A stretch of 64,000 nucleotides of DNA from Yamadazyma tenuis (taxonomy: Eukaryota > Ascomycota > Pichiomycetes > Serinales > Debaryomycetaceae). The notes under the pieces were generated by a model. The model saw only the letters and a program-made list of their open reading frames with translations. It was not told the DNA's origin and made no database searches. The position numbers were made by a program, and so were the translations under genes. Position 1 is the stretch's first letter. The number at the start of each line of letters is the position of its first letter. The stretch lies in the NCBI RefSeq assembly GCF_029203305.1, contig NC_089467.1, forward strand, positions 558,001-622,000, read 5' to 3'. This document shows, piece by piece, positions 26,254-36,343 of the stretch.

Positions 26254-27177
26254 CTAACGCTTGACCCACGTAGGGGACTTTCTAGCCTTGACCTTACCCG
26301 GCTTCTTTCTCTCAACAATTCTAGGATCCACAGATCTCAAGTTAGCAGACTTCAATCTTCTCTTCCATATAGGGTTTAATTGGCCTAAAAGCTTGATCAA
26401 ACCCAACCTAAGAGCATCAGCCTTACTACTAATACCACCTCCATTGATCACCGCAAATACGTTGAATTGAGCCAACTTGTCAATGGCCAACAACGGAAAG
26501 GTAATCTTGTCTCTGTCCTCATCTCTGGTGAAATAGTTGGTATAATTAACTCCATTCACCATGATCAAGCCATTTCCGTTAGCTAATTTTATATTGGCAA
26601 CAGACGTCTTCTTCTTGCCTTTGGCCTTTGCTATACCATTTTCATCGAAGGTTTTGATGGTTCTAGTTTTCGATGTAGATTGACCGGTTTGACTTACAAA
26701 CTCGTTCAAAGTCTCGACAACTTCTTTGGGCATTAACTGGGGGTCAATACTTCTTAACCTGTTCAACAACCCGATCAAGTCTCTGTGATGAGCCACCTTG
26801 ACTCTTTCGTTACGGGCGTAATTATCTCTGTACTCAAGGAATGATAAAAACTTACTTTCCAGGAGCTCTTGACTAGTTAATTCTTTCGTAGGCAAATGTA
26901 AATGACGTTGTACTAGGGACTGTAATCTGCTCATGGTTGAGTCATGAATGGGGTTTCCCCCATAATAGGTGTTCAATTCGGGGACTATTCTGAGTCTTTC
27001 GAACTCGTAGTCCTTGATTCTGTCTTTGCCCAACAGCGAAGGGATCACGTTGATAAGTCTCTCATTCCTTATGCTTCTGGGGATCGATGGGGCTGCCTCG
27101 TTCAAAACCTTGGTGGAGGAGCTGAAGAGCCGTACGGTTCTCCCAAGCAAACCCAAATAACTTTTTGGTAAAGACAT
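26254..27177 (-). CDS. MRPS9: Mitochondrial small-subunit ribosomal protein uS9m
   Basis: Component of the mitochondrial ribosome small subunit near the decoding centre. The frame extends to a GTG at 27198; the first ATG at 27177 gives 307 residues with a clean presequence (MSLPKSYLGLLGRTVRLFSSS). The C-terminal 130 residues are the uS9 domain: GLIMVNGVNYTNYF, AVINGGGISSKADALRLG and the terminal RSVDPRIVERKKPGKVKARK...WVKR. The final basic tail reaching the P-site tRNA is intact. The AAAATTTT elements upstream fit a mitoribosomal gene. Confidence 0.93.
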   Translation of the reverse strand: MSLPKSYLGLLGRTVRLFSSSTKVLNEAAPSIPRSIRNERLINVIPSLLGKDRIKDYEFERLRIVPELNTYYGGNPIHDSTMSRLQSLVQRHLHLPTKELTSQELLESKFLSFLEYRDNYARNERVKVAHHRDLIGLLNRLRSIDPQLMPKEVVETLNEFVSQTGQSTSKTRTIKTFDENGIAKAKGKKKTSVANIKLANGNGLIMVNGVNYTNYFTRDEDRDKITFPLLAIDKLAQFNVFAVINGGGISSKADALRLGLIKLLGQLNPIWKRRLKSANLRSVDPRIVERKKPGKVKARKSPTWVKR

Positions 27178-27210
27178 GCTTGTGGTTAAGGTGCTCACTG
27201 TACGAACTGA

Positions 27211-27246
27211 AAAATTTTAGAGGATTGGTGCAATGAAAATTTCGCG
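27211..27246 (-). promoter_or_regulatory. AAAATTTT / GAAAATTTCGCG elements upstream of MRPS9
   Basis: AAAATTTT at 27211-27218 lies 33 bp before the MRPS9 ATG, and GAAAATTTCGCG at 27235-27246 is a second RRPE-like match. The pattern parallels the two copies in front of the mL50 gene. Confidence 0.55.
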
Positions 27247-27350
27247 CACCCACGAACATTTCACTTTGTGAGATCAGAACCCATTAGAATATAGATATAA
27301 TTTATTAGCTAATGTACAGAATTTGGTTTAATTATATAATACAGATTAAA

Positions 27351-30300
27351 TTAGTTATTATCATTACTAGAATCAGCCAAGATGGTACTGAGTTTCGGCA
27401 TCTTGGAATACTCCCCTCTATTGGATTCATCGAGCTGGGATGAGCTTGAAGGCGAGTTAAGCAAGGTGTTAATATTATTCCTTTTGGGTTGAGCATCGAT
27501 CAACTCAGGTGCTATGGGAATGTCAGTGGTCGGCGTTTTTTGTGAGGACTCGTTCGTGACTGGGCTATCGGAATTCAACAAACTCATAATCGACGGCTTG
27601 TGGACATCTGGATGTGCTTCGTGTGTGATTAAAGCACCAATAGAAGGCTTATTAAAAGGTTGCATCTGGATTTGAGGTGGGGTTTGGTAAACTTGCGAGG
27701 CCAGTGGTAACATTTGAGGTTGAGGAGGTATCTGGGTGCGAGGAGCAATTAATTGATGGGGCTGAATTGGAAACGCAAGTTCTTGTTTAACCGTCACGTT
27801 AACAGTTTCATCAGTTTCTGGTTTGGAGAGAACGGCTGCGAATTTCTCTTCAAGTTTTTTATCTGCTTCTTGGGCAACCTCAAGCAATCTGTACTTTTCG
27901 GCATTTCTTTGAAAATAATTTCTCACCATTGTTGCAGTCTTGGTAGAAAGCTTGTCTGCTATTGTAGTCCACTTAGTTCCATGCTCTTTTAATAACACCG
28001 GAAACTCACTGGCCTCTGTGATACTCCAATAACTAGAAATGGTTTTTCTATTTTTATCTTTACCATCACCATTAACCTGGCTATCATCAGTCTCCTCCTC
28101 CTTAGGAGTATCCTTAGGGGTTAAAGGAGTCTCATTATCGTCCTTCTTTTTCCTTGGTTTCTTCTTGACTTCAATTACCTGAGACTGAGTTGGAGAGTTT
28201 AGCTGGGGTTCGGTATGTTGCTTTTTGGTTGCTTGTTCTTCAAAGGTAGGAGCTGCAGCTCTCTTTCTTCTCCCAGTTTCTGTGAACAATTCTTCTCCAA
28301 AAGCATCTGTGTTGTGTCCAACCGGTTGAGGTATAGGTAAAGCTGGATCCAAAACATCAGGTTTGAGGTCTTTGTCTGCTGGAACAAATTCATCCTTACC
28401 AACTTCTTCAAAGGTATCATGCGGCTCTGGAGTAGCTTCAATAGGCGTCTGGTTCACTGAAGTGTTTCTTGATTTTGGCTTCTTCTTGATAACATTTTTC
28501 TTGCTAGTTTTCTTCTTGTACTGCATTACCAAATTCTTATAGTTCACACCTTTCTTTGTCAAGTAGTAGTGAATCACACATTCGCCGGTCGTTCTAAGAC
28601 CACCCATATACTTGGAAATATAACCAAACTTCTTTGGGTACTTAACGAAACCATCACAGAATAGGACATGTTCTTCAGGGGAGAAGTTGTCAAAGAATTC
28701 TGTACGAACTCTAGTAGCCCACTCGGCTTTATCCTTGACAAGGTTGTTAGAATCCATGAAGTTCAACAATATTCCTTCGTTAGGGTCAAGTAATAAATCT
28801 GGAACATATGCCGATACCCTTAAAGCTTTTAGCATAGGATCCTCGTCATCTTGCTTGGTTAAATTTTTCAAAACCTCTTCGAACTCAGCTTCTGTTGTGA
28901 CCAAGTCACCATGTCTTCTAGAAGAGCGTCGGTTTCCAAAACCACCAGTAACAGTAGGGTCTTCTAAGTTGGAGGAACCATTAGAAGGGGTTGAAGGAGC
29001 AACAGAACCAGTATTATCCTGATATTTTATTCTTATATCGGCTCCCTCGATTTCCTTCTTCATTTCATCATTAGGAGGATGTAAAACCCGCAATTGTTGT
29101 TCCATGAAAGTTCCTTCGTGTTCCCATTTTTCATTCCAGCTTTTATACTCCTTCCACAAGTTTTGGGTATAAATTTTAACTTGCAGATTATGGGTTTTCA
29201 AGTAATTAAGTAACTGAGGCTTCTGGTATTGGTAAAGTTTGAGATTTCTTCTATAAGAAGGAAGCTCTTTGATTTCGTCGATAACAGCCAGGTATTTCTG
29301 GGGCTCTTTTTTCTCTTCAAACTCTGTCTTCAAATCATCGAGCATTGCATCTAGCTTATTAGAAGGAAACTTACAAACCTCTTGTTGTCCATTTTTGGCT
29401 GTAGTAACTCCATCTTCTTCATCTTCATCCAACGTCGTCTCCGGTAGAGGGGTCTGTTCTTTGATCTTCAAATCCTTTCCAGGCTCAAGGTTCTTTTGTG
29501 GAGCATCGACCTCCATAGAGTAGTTTTCATTCCCTTCGTAGTTATCGGAGTCGTCGTCCATGGGTTTTGGAGAATCTCCTTCAAAGGTCTCATTGACTCT
29601 CGAATTATCCCCATTTGTTCCTATTAGACTATCTTCGTTATTATCATCCTTGTCTTCGTCCCCGTCTTCTTCATCTTCCTCATCTTCTTCATTTACGTCA
29701 TGACTTTGGTCACGAATTTGGCGATCCTCAGGATCACGTTCTTCTTCTCTAGGGTTGACAGAGGGGTCTTTGTAGTGATCTTCGTACTTGGAATTCTCTC
29801 TTCTATAATCATCCTCGGGATATGTGTTGGAGTACTCATACCCCTTCTTGTAGCCATAATAACTGCTGGAATCATAATAACTTTGATTTGAGTACGATTG
29901 GTTAGGTGGATACTTTTTCTTAGTCGAATAATGATCAACCTGGGACTTGTTAAAATAGGAGTTGGAGGGATAGTAAGTGTCCGCACGCTTGACATTCAAC
30001 ACAGAGTTGTTCCTGGACCTATCTCGTTTTGGTATAGAGTTCGATAAAGAGCCTCTATTGCCTGTATTTGGCCTTGAAGAATAGGAGTTGGCAATACCTG
30101 TGGTTTCACCTGGTATCCCCACACTTGAGTCCTGATTTGTACTGTCACGCTTGAAAGTGTTGTAGCTCCCATAACTTGGATAATAGCTGTTATATTTGGG
30201 GTTATTGTAAGATGAATATGAAGAGTAACTTGGTCCATTGGCCGCGTTACTGGTCATATATCGTCTATTGTGGATATTAGTACTGCCATTGGCGTTTGGC

Positions 30301-30512
30301 CCAGCGCCAGCACTAGATGCACCCAGGTGGCTGTTATCTATAGGGGGAGAAGATGATGATGACAACGACGCAGAGCCAGGCCCAGAGGTGTGTGACGTTG
30401 TAGGACCTAGGCCTCTTCTATAAAAGCCTTTCCTCTTGAGTTTACTGGAGTTGAAATCATCACCGCTGGGATATCGGTTTATAGGCGGGCCTCTTGAACC
30501 AGAGGAGGACAT
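27351..30512 (-). CDS. SNT1: Set3 complex subunit Snt1 (SANT domain, NCoR/SMRT-like)
   Basis: Scaffold of the Set3C histone deacetylase complex, which represses transcription (meiotic genes in S. cerevisiae, morphogenesis in Candida). The 1053-residue protein has a long Ser/Tyr/Asn-rich N-terminus, an acidic run near 270-295 (EEDEEDEEDGDED) and a conserved segment at about 385-520. A first SANT domain is at about 605-650 (FSPEEHVLFCDGFVKYPKKF then TGECVIHYYLTKK), followed by a Lys-rich linker. A second Myb/SANT repeat lies at about 827-873 (YWSITEASEFPVLLKEHGTK then MVRNYFQRN). The double-SANT spacing is typical of Snt1/NCoR. The C-terminus is Pro/Gln-rich. ATG at 30512 is clear. Confidence 0.9.
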   Translation of the reverse strand: MSSSGSRGPPINRYPSGDDFNSSKLKRKGFYRRGLGPTTSHTSGPGSASLSSSSSPPIDNSHLGASSAGAGPNANGSTNIHNRRYMTSNAANGPSYSSYSSYNNPKYNSYYPSYGSYNTFKRDSTNQDSSVGIPGETTGIANSYSSRPNTGNRGSLSNSIPKRDRSRNNSVLNVKRADTYYPSNSYFNKSQVDHYSTKKKYPPNQSYSNQSYYDSSSYYGYKKGYEYSNTYPEDDYRRENSKYEDHYKDPSVNPREEERDPEDRQIRDQSHDVNEEDEEDEEDGDEDKDDNNEDSLIGTNGDNSRVNETFEGDSPKPMDDDSDNYEGNENYSMEVDAPQKNLEPGKDLKIKEQTPLPETTLDEDEEDGVTTAKNGQQEVCKFPSNKLDAMLDDLKTEFEEKKEPQKYLAVIDEIKELPSYRRNLKLYQYQKPQLLNYLKTHNLQVKIYTQNLWKEYKSWNEKWEHEGTFMEQQLRVLHPPNDEMKKEIEGADIRIKYQDNTGSVAPSTPSNGSSNLEDPTVTGGFGNRRSSRRHGDLVTTEAEFEEVLKNLTKQDDEDPMLKALRVSAYVPDLLLDPNEGILLNFMDSNNLVKDKAEWATRVRTEFFDNFSPEEHVLFCDGFVKYPKKFGYISKYMGGLRTTGECVIHYYLTKKGVNYKNLVMQYKKKTSKKNVIKKKPKSRNTSVNQTPIEATPEPHDTFEEVGKDEFVPADKDLKPDVLDPALPIPQPVGHNTDAFGEELFTETGRRKRAAAPTFEEQATKKQHTEPQLNSPTQSQVIEVKKKPRKKKDDNETPLTPKDTPKEEETDDSQVNGDGKDKNRKTISSYWSITEASEFPVLLKEHGTKWTTIADKLSTKTATMVRNYFQRNAEKYRLLEVAQEADKKLEEKFAAVLSKPETDETVNVTVKQELAFPIQPHQLIAPRTQIPPQPQMLPLASQVYQTPPQIQMQPFNKPSIGALITHEAHPDVHKPSIMSLLNSDSPVTNESSQKTPTTDIPIAPELIDAQPKRNNINTLLNSPSSSSQLDESNRGEYSKMPKLSTILADSSNDNN

Positions 30513-31228
30513 TCTATAATGATTATTGGTAGATATTAAAGATCAATACTGAAGAAATGTTTATGGAAGGGGAGAATGGTTTGATTATGATGATGGGTTT
30601 GGTGGATGGTAGGGGTGGAAATGGGGCAAATTGAAAGGGAAAATGCTTAGTACAGCCAAGTACAACGACACTATGGGATGGACAACTGTGGACTATGTGG
30701 ATTAGTCTTAAAACAGTTGTAACCAATATATATACTGGAAAAAAAAAAAGTTATTTGTAAAGAGCGGTTTTCAAGTGTTTTAAACATTTCTCACTTACAA
30801 AAGCTCAAGTGACACAAAACTGAGAGTGGGTTTTCACCAGCGTATTTTTTAAATGTGACGTATAGTTGCCTTTCAAGAGGGAAACAGACTTCTAAGTGGA
30901 AGATAAAGAAGTGCTATTATCGGTGAATGGAATAGTACCAAATGAAGTAGCTTTATCGGCTGTAGTGGTATCTTTTTGGCAATTTTGGTGGGCTAGCCGG
31001 TGACTGTAGCAAATGTTCAAATACCACGCAACTGCAACAATGGTAAATCATAAGTCATACGTTAGTCGTCCATAAGGACACTCGGCGTATGTACACATTG
31101 GTGGCACTTCGCAGCAGTTTTTATGTATAGTGTGTGTTCTTAGTTCAAGTAGTAATTTGTCGATCAGGCATTCTCTGGAAACTGGTCGTGCCCGTCAAAT
31201 ACACCTGGAGAAAGCGACGTGCGCCCAC

Positions 31229-31248
31229 CATCAGAACCCGGTCTGATG
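31229..31248. repeat. Inverted repeat CATCAGA / TCTGATG
   Basis: Seven-base perfect arms (31229-31235 and 31242-31248) around ACCCGG. It lies about 275 bp upstream of SPC1 in the same promoter as the CGG cluster. Confidence 0.45.
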
Positions 31249-31350
31249 AGGAATATACCAGTATATGTATCCAAGGGGAAGTGATGCAAGTTCCAATATA
31301 CTGTCCACCACTGCTATAGATCCATCAAACCAAATACCAGGTTTTCCATA

Positions 31351-31442
31351 ACCCCACCGGCTCGGAATCACAGTTGGCACCTACCCCACTTGGCACCCCC
31401 ATATTTCGGTTAAGGCACGGCAAACTACCGCCAGATTCTCGG
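31351..31442 (+). promoter_or_regulatory. Cluster of CGG triplets and CCCCAC boxes upstream of SPC1-XKS1
   Basis: Within about 90 bp there are CGG or CCG triplets at 31357, 31358, 31363, 31407, 31418, 31428 and 31440, plus CCCCAC at 31352 and 31384 and CCCCC at 31396. CGG triplets are half-sites of Zn2Cys6 factors, and GTGGGG resembles the GC core of Mig1/CreA sites, though the AT-rich flank of a full Mig1 site is not evident. Regulation of xylulokinase by carbon source is inference. Confidence 0.4.
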
Positions 31443-31522
31443 AAATGTTTGCAACGATAGCTGTTTGCTATTATTTAACCACCTAATTTCCCAGCAGTTT
31501 TAAAAAATCTTTCTTCTCATAT

Positions 31523-31765
31523 ATGTTTGATTTAGAGTTCACCATCGACTATAAATCGCAAGCCTACCTTGATATATTCGTGCACTACTCCTTATACGCC
31601 GCTGCTGTACTTTCATTTTTGATTGGATACGTGTGTCAGAACTTAGTCGTTTCGTTATACGTATTTGCCGGTTTCATTATCTGTATCTGTGTTATTGCTT
31701 TACCAAGTTATCCCTCCTACAACAAAAACAGAGTCAACTTCCTAGATGTCTCATACTTACAGTGA
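31523..31765 (+). CDS. SPC1: Signal peptidase complex subunit Spc1
   Basis: Non-catalytic 12-kDa-type subunit of the ER signal peptidase complex. The 80-residue protein has the family layout: a short cytosolic N-terminus and two close membrane spans (about 22-40 and 43-61) joined by CQNL, with both ends cytosolic. The C-terminal ALPSYPSYNKNRVNFLD parallels LPAYPWYNKQKLRW of S. cerevisiae Spc1. Slightly shorter than the S. cerevisiae protein (94). Its last codons overlap the start of XKS1 by 20 bases in another frame, on the same strand, which is unusual for a nuclear yeast gene pair. Confidence 0.8.
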   Translation: MFDLEFTIDYKSQAYLDIFVHYSLYAAAVLSFLIGYVCQNLVVSLYVFAGFIICICVIALPSYPSYNKNRVNFLDVSYLQ

Positions 31766-33587
31766 TTCCAAGGAATTGTACTTGGGGTTCGATTTGTCCA
31801 CTCAGCAGTTGAAAATTATTGTCACCAATGAAAGCTTACAAGTGGTGAAGTTGTACAGTGTTGAATTAGATCATTTCAAAGACGTGTACCATGTGCACAA
31901 GGGAGTGGTTTCTGACGAGACGACGGGTGAGATCGTGTCTCCCGTGGCGATGTGGTTGGATGCCATTGACTACGTATTTGCTGAAATGAAGGCAGATAGC
32001 TTTCCTTTTGAATTGGTCAAAGGTATCAGCGGGTCTGCTCAGCAGCATGGATCGGTGTACTGGTCCCAAAGAGCATCGGAATTATTGGCCAGTTTGAAGC
32101 CTTCTACTTTGTTATCTGAGCAACTTGTTGATGCGTTCTCGTACCCAATGTCTCCTAATTGGCAGGACCATTCCACCGGCCATGAGCTCGAATTGTTCGA
32201 ACAGGTGGCCGGAGGGGCGGATGAGTTGGCCAAGATCACTGGTTCAAGAGCCCATTACCGGTTTACAGGTTTACAAATTAGAAAGATCGCTACTAGAAAG
32301 GATCCTAAAATTTACGCCAGTACTTCCCGAATCTCGTTGGTTTCAAGTTTTGTCACCAGCGTGTTGTTGGGAAAGATTGTTAATATCGAAGAGGCAGATG
32401 GCTGTGGAATGAACTTGTACAATCTCAATACCAATGACTATAACGATGAGCTTTTGAGTTTAGCTGCAGGTGTCCACCCCAAAGTTGACAAGTGTTCTGA
32501 AGAAGTAACCCAGGCTGGAATAGCTGAATTGCGCAGAAAATTGGGCCCGATAAACCCTATAACCTACAAAGCCGATGGTGTGATTTCTTCGTATTTCACG
32601 GAAAAGTATGGCTTCAACTCAAATTGTAAGATCTACTCCTTCACTGGTGACAACTTAGCCACCATTATCTCATTGCCTTTGAATCCGAATGATATTTTAG
32701 TGTCCTTGGGCACATCAACCACGGTTTTGTTGATCACCAAGAACTATAATCCTTCTTCGCAGTACCATTTATTCAAGCACCCTACTATTCCAGAGCACTA
32801 CATGGGTATGATTTGTTATTGTAATGGGTCTTTAGCAAGGGAAAGAATCAGAGACGCAATCAACGATAAGTACGGAGTACCGGATAAGAAATCATGGGAT
32901 AAGTTTAATGAGCTTTTAGATGGGTCCAAGTCGTTCAATAACAAATTGGGTGTTTACTTCCCATTGGGAGAAATTGTCCCTAATGCGTCTGCTCAGTTCA
33001 AGCGATGCTTGTTGAACAACAACGACCAAATCATTGATGCAAGTGAATCGAACTGGACTGTTGATGATGATGCCAGTTCTATTGTTGAATCCCAAACCTT
33101 AAGTTGCAGGTTGAGAACTGGGCCTATGTTGGCCAACTCGGGAGATAGTGAAAGTTCCACCCCAACTCCCTTGGAGAACCACCTACACGACATCTACAAA
33201 AGGACTTACGAAAAGTTTGGTGACTTGTACACCGATGGAAAGAAGCAGAATTATAACTCACTTACAGCCCGTCCCAATAATATCTTTTATGTTGGAGGTG
33301 CGTCTAATAACACTTCGATTATTAGGAAAATGGGAAGTATTCTTGGTGCTAACAACAAGAACTATAAGGTCGAAATTCCCAACGCTTGTGCATTAGGAGG
33401 AGCGTTTAAGGCTAGCTGGAGTTTGTTCTGTGAAAATAAGAGTGAATTAGTAGACTTTAATGAGTATTTGAACGGCAAGTTTAACTTCAACGAATTGGAG
33501 CCATTTGACGTGGAAAACTCCTGGGAAGATTATTTTACCGGAGCGGCTATGTTGGCAAAAATGGAAGATGGTTTGAAACATGTATAG
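31746..33587 (+). CDS. XKS1: D-xylulokinase
   Basis: Phosphorylates D-xylulose to xylulose 5-phosphate, feeding xylose and xylitol carbon into the pentose phosphate pathway in the cytosol (XYL3/XKS1). The 613-residue FGGY-family kinase starts with the phosphate-binding block LYLGFDLSTQQLKIIV at residue 11, so no later ATG can be used. KGISGSAQQHGSVYW is the sugar-binding segment, and the SFTGDNLATIISLPL and LVSLGTSTTVLLI blocks form the second ATPase lobe; FYVGGASNNTSII carries the FGGY-type C-terminal ATP motif. Length fits Xks1 (about 600). The start codon lies inside SPC1, so the XKS1 promoter must lie within SPC1 or further upstream. Confidence 0.93.
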   Translation: MSHTYSDSKELYLGFDLSTQQLKIIVTNESLQVVKLYSVELDHFKDVYHVHKGVVSDETTGEIVSPVAMWLDAIDYVFAEMKADSFPFELVKGISGSAQQHGSVYWSQRASELLASLKPSTLLSEQLVDAFSYPMSPNWQDHSTGHELELFEQVAGGADELAKITGSRAHYRFTGLQIRKIATRKDPKIYASTSRISLVSSFVTSVLLGKIVNIEEADGCGMNLYNLNTNDYNDELLSLAAGVHPKVDKCSEEVTQAGIAELRRKLGPINPITYKADGVISSYFTEKYGFNSNCKIYSFTGDNLATIISLPLNPNDILVSLGTSTTVLLITKNYNPSSQYHLFKHPTIPEHYMGMICYCNGSLARERIRDAINDKYGVPDKKSWDKFNELLDGSKSFNNKLGVYFPLGEIVPNASAQFKRCLLNNNDQIIDASESNWTVDDDASSIVESQTLSCRLRTGPMLANSGDSESSTPTPLENHLHDIYKRTYEKFGDLYTDGKKQNYNSLTARPNNIFYVGGASNNTSIIRKMGSILGANNKNYKVEIPNACALGGAFKASWSLFCENKSELVDFNEYLNGKFNFNELEPFDVENSWEDYFTGAAMLAKMEDGLKHV

Positions 33588-33652
33588 TTCTATAGAAACA
33601 TACACACTAGCAAAAGAATTTCGCAGCTCACTCCAGAAATTTTTCAGTCTCA

Positions 33653-34999
33653 ATGATGTTAAGGTTCATTCGGTCAAAGTCCATTTCATCTATCAGCAAG
33701 CAGTTGGTGACCGGTGAAGTCCCAATAACCAAGGCCCTTCTAGAAAACTCTCTAGAGAACCAAGATTTCCATGAGTTGAAGAGCATTTTGAAGGCAAACT
33801 CAAAACTATTGACTACTCCAGTCAAAAACGAGTTGTGTAATTTGATACCCAATGATTTTTCCATCTATTATTTGTTGAAGGATCATGTATTCACAAATGA
33901 GCAACTAGCTAATCTCATAAAACATAACCCAGAAAGAGTCGACACATCGTGGGAATTGTTCCACCGTCATGGTAATGGTCACAATGACCTGGTGAGCCAG
34001 GAGCTCATTACAAAACTTATTCGGGAGCCATCAACCGGAGACTGGGCCAAGGTGCTTTATCTCTATCACCAGTTATCCAATCCAGGCTCTGTTCGAGAGG
34101 TAGTTTTCAACAAGTTGACAGAAGCCAGTCCCCAGCTTTTACCATACTTTGACTTCCCAGCATCATTTCTCACTGAGAAAATCAAGAACCTCGATGGTAT
34201 CCTATTCTTCATAGTTTTCAGTCAACTCTTAGGAACCAACGTAGAGTTGGAATACTATCCAAAAGCCATCGATAATTTCATAGAACTTGAAGAAAATCCA
34301 GAATTCGTTCAAAGTTATAAAAGGTTGGCCAAAACAGACATCTCTTTCCAGGATCACAGTTTGAAAGATATAGTGGATTACATCGAGACTAATAAGTTAG
34401 ACACCGACCAGAGACCAGAGTCTTTATTGATAAGGCTCAAGCTCATGGAACTATATGGAATGGAGTTCAAGGACTTTGAGACACTTTTGAAGAAGTTTCA
34501 CCATTACCAAGCGCACGCTGATTTCGGGGTCGAATTCATTCAAAACATTATCAGCCAAGCCTACTGCTTGAAAGCGTTTGAAGAGAAGAACAAGGATATT
34601 TTTCCTATTGTTGATGCTTTACTTTTGGAGAATATTCCTATCAAGCTTCTCCAGTCGATGATTTTGAGTTCCTCGGTGTTGGGTACAGAAAGACCACTTG
34701 AAATCTATAATAAGTATATTCAAGAGGTAAGTGCAAAGCCAAATGAGTATACGGGACGTTCGCCATTTGGACTACTCAATGAGCTGATCATTTTGGCCTT
34801 TTTATACAACAACGACAGAGACTTTGCGCACATAATCTTTGATAAGGTGAGTATGTCAGGCAAGCTTCTGGAGTCGGAAGTGGCCATAATCAAGAAAGTA
34901 TTCAAAGTTTATGGCGATGCATTCGAGGAAGAAGACAGGTGGGAAAGTGCTCAGCCTAAGTTACATCTGTATATAGCCGGAGTGATCAGGGATTTGTAA
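33653..34999 (+). CDS. Uncharacterised protein with mitochondrial-type presequence and helical repeats
   Basis: I do not recognise this 448-residue protein. The N-terminus (MMLRFIRSKSISSISKQL) is basic and Ser-rich without acidic residues, as in mitochondrial presequences. The rest is predicted mostly helical with recurring Leu-rich pairs of helices (for example LITKLIREPSTGDWAKVLYL and GLLNELIILAFLYNNDRDFA), recalling degenerate pentatricopeptide-like yeast mitochondrial RNA or translation factors. No enzyme motif or membrane span is seen. Start is the first of two adjacent Met codons at 33653 and 33656. It lies 65 bp after XKS1 on the same strand. Reading it as a mitochondrial gene-expression factor is inference. 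Confidence 0.7.
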   Translation: MMLRFIRSKSISSISKQLVTGEVPITKALLENSLENQDFHELKSILKANSKLLTTPVKNELCNLIPNDFSIYYLLKDHVFTNEQLANLIKHNPERVDTSWELFHRHGNGHNDLVSQELITKLIREPSTGDWAKVLYLYHQLSNPGSVREVVFNKLTEASPQLLPYFDFPASFLTEKIKNLDGILFFIVFSQLLGTNVELEYYPKAIDNFIELEENPEFVQSYKRLAKTDISFQDHSLKDIVDYIETNKLDTDQRPESLLIRLKLMELYGMEFKDFETLLKKFHHYQAHADFGVEFIQNIISQAYCLKAFEEKNKDIFPIVDALLLENIPIKLLQSMILSSSVLGTERPLEIYNKYIQEVSAKPNEYTGRSPFGLLNELIILAFLYNNDRDFAHIIFDKVSMSGKLLESEVAIIKKVFKVYGDAFEEEDRWESAQPKLHLYIAGVIRDL

Positions 35000-35143
35000 G
35001 GTTGAAAAACAATTTTTTGGTCCTCTGGACAAACATAATATTAATAGTGCAATTGCTAATTTTTGCAGCTATGACTAAATGCGACTGATTCTTCGAAGGG
35101 ACCATTCAATCATATAAATTCCAACTCGTCCCGCGAAGTGTGA

Positions 35144-36286
<1,143 letters not shown>

Positions 36287-36343
36287 TAATTCTATAGACT
36301 TTGATTAGTAATGTAATTGAGTGCTTGATTAACTACTGGTACA

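Larger units (their letters stand above)
30513..31522. promoter_or_regulatory. 1-kb divergent promoter region of SNT1 and SPC1-XKS1
   Basis: Non-coding region between divergent SNT1 and SPC1. It holds an A-run near 30741, a short inverted repeat (31229-31248) and, close to SPC1, a cluster of CGG/CCG triplets and CCCCAC boxes at 31351-31442. No convincing gene was found; the frame at 31134-31319 has no support. Confidence 0.55.

Noticed and set aside
31134..31319. 61-residue plus-strand frame upstream of SPC1
   Set aside because: No recognisable protein features and it contains the dyad-symmetric promoter element.
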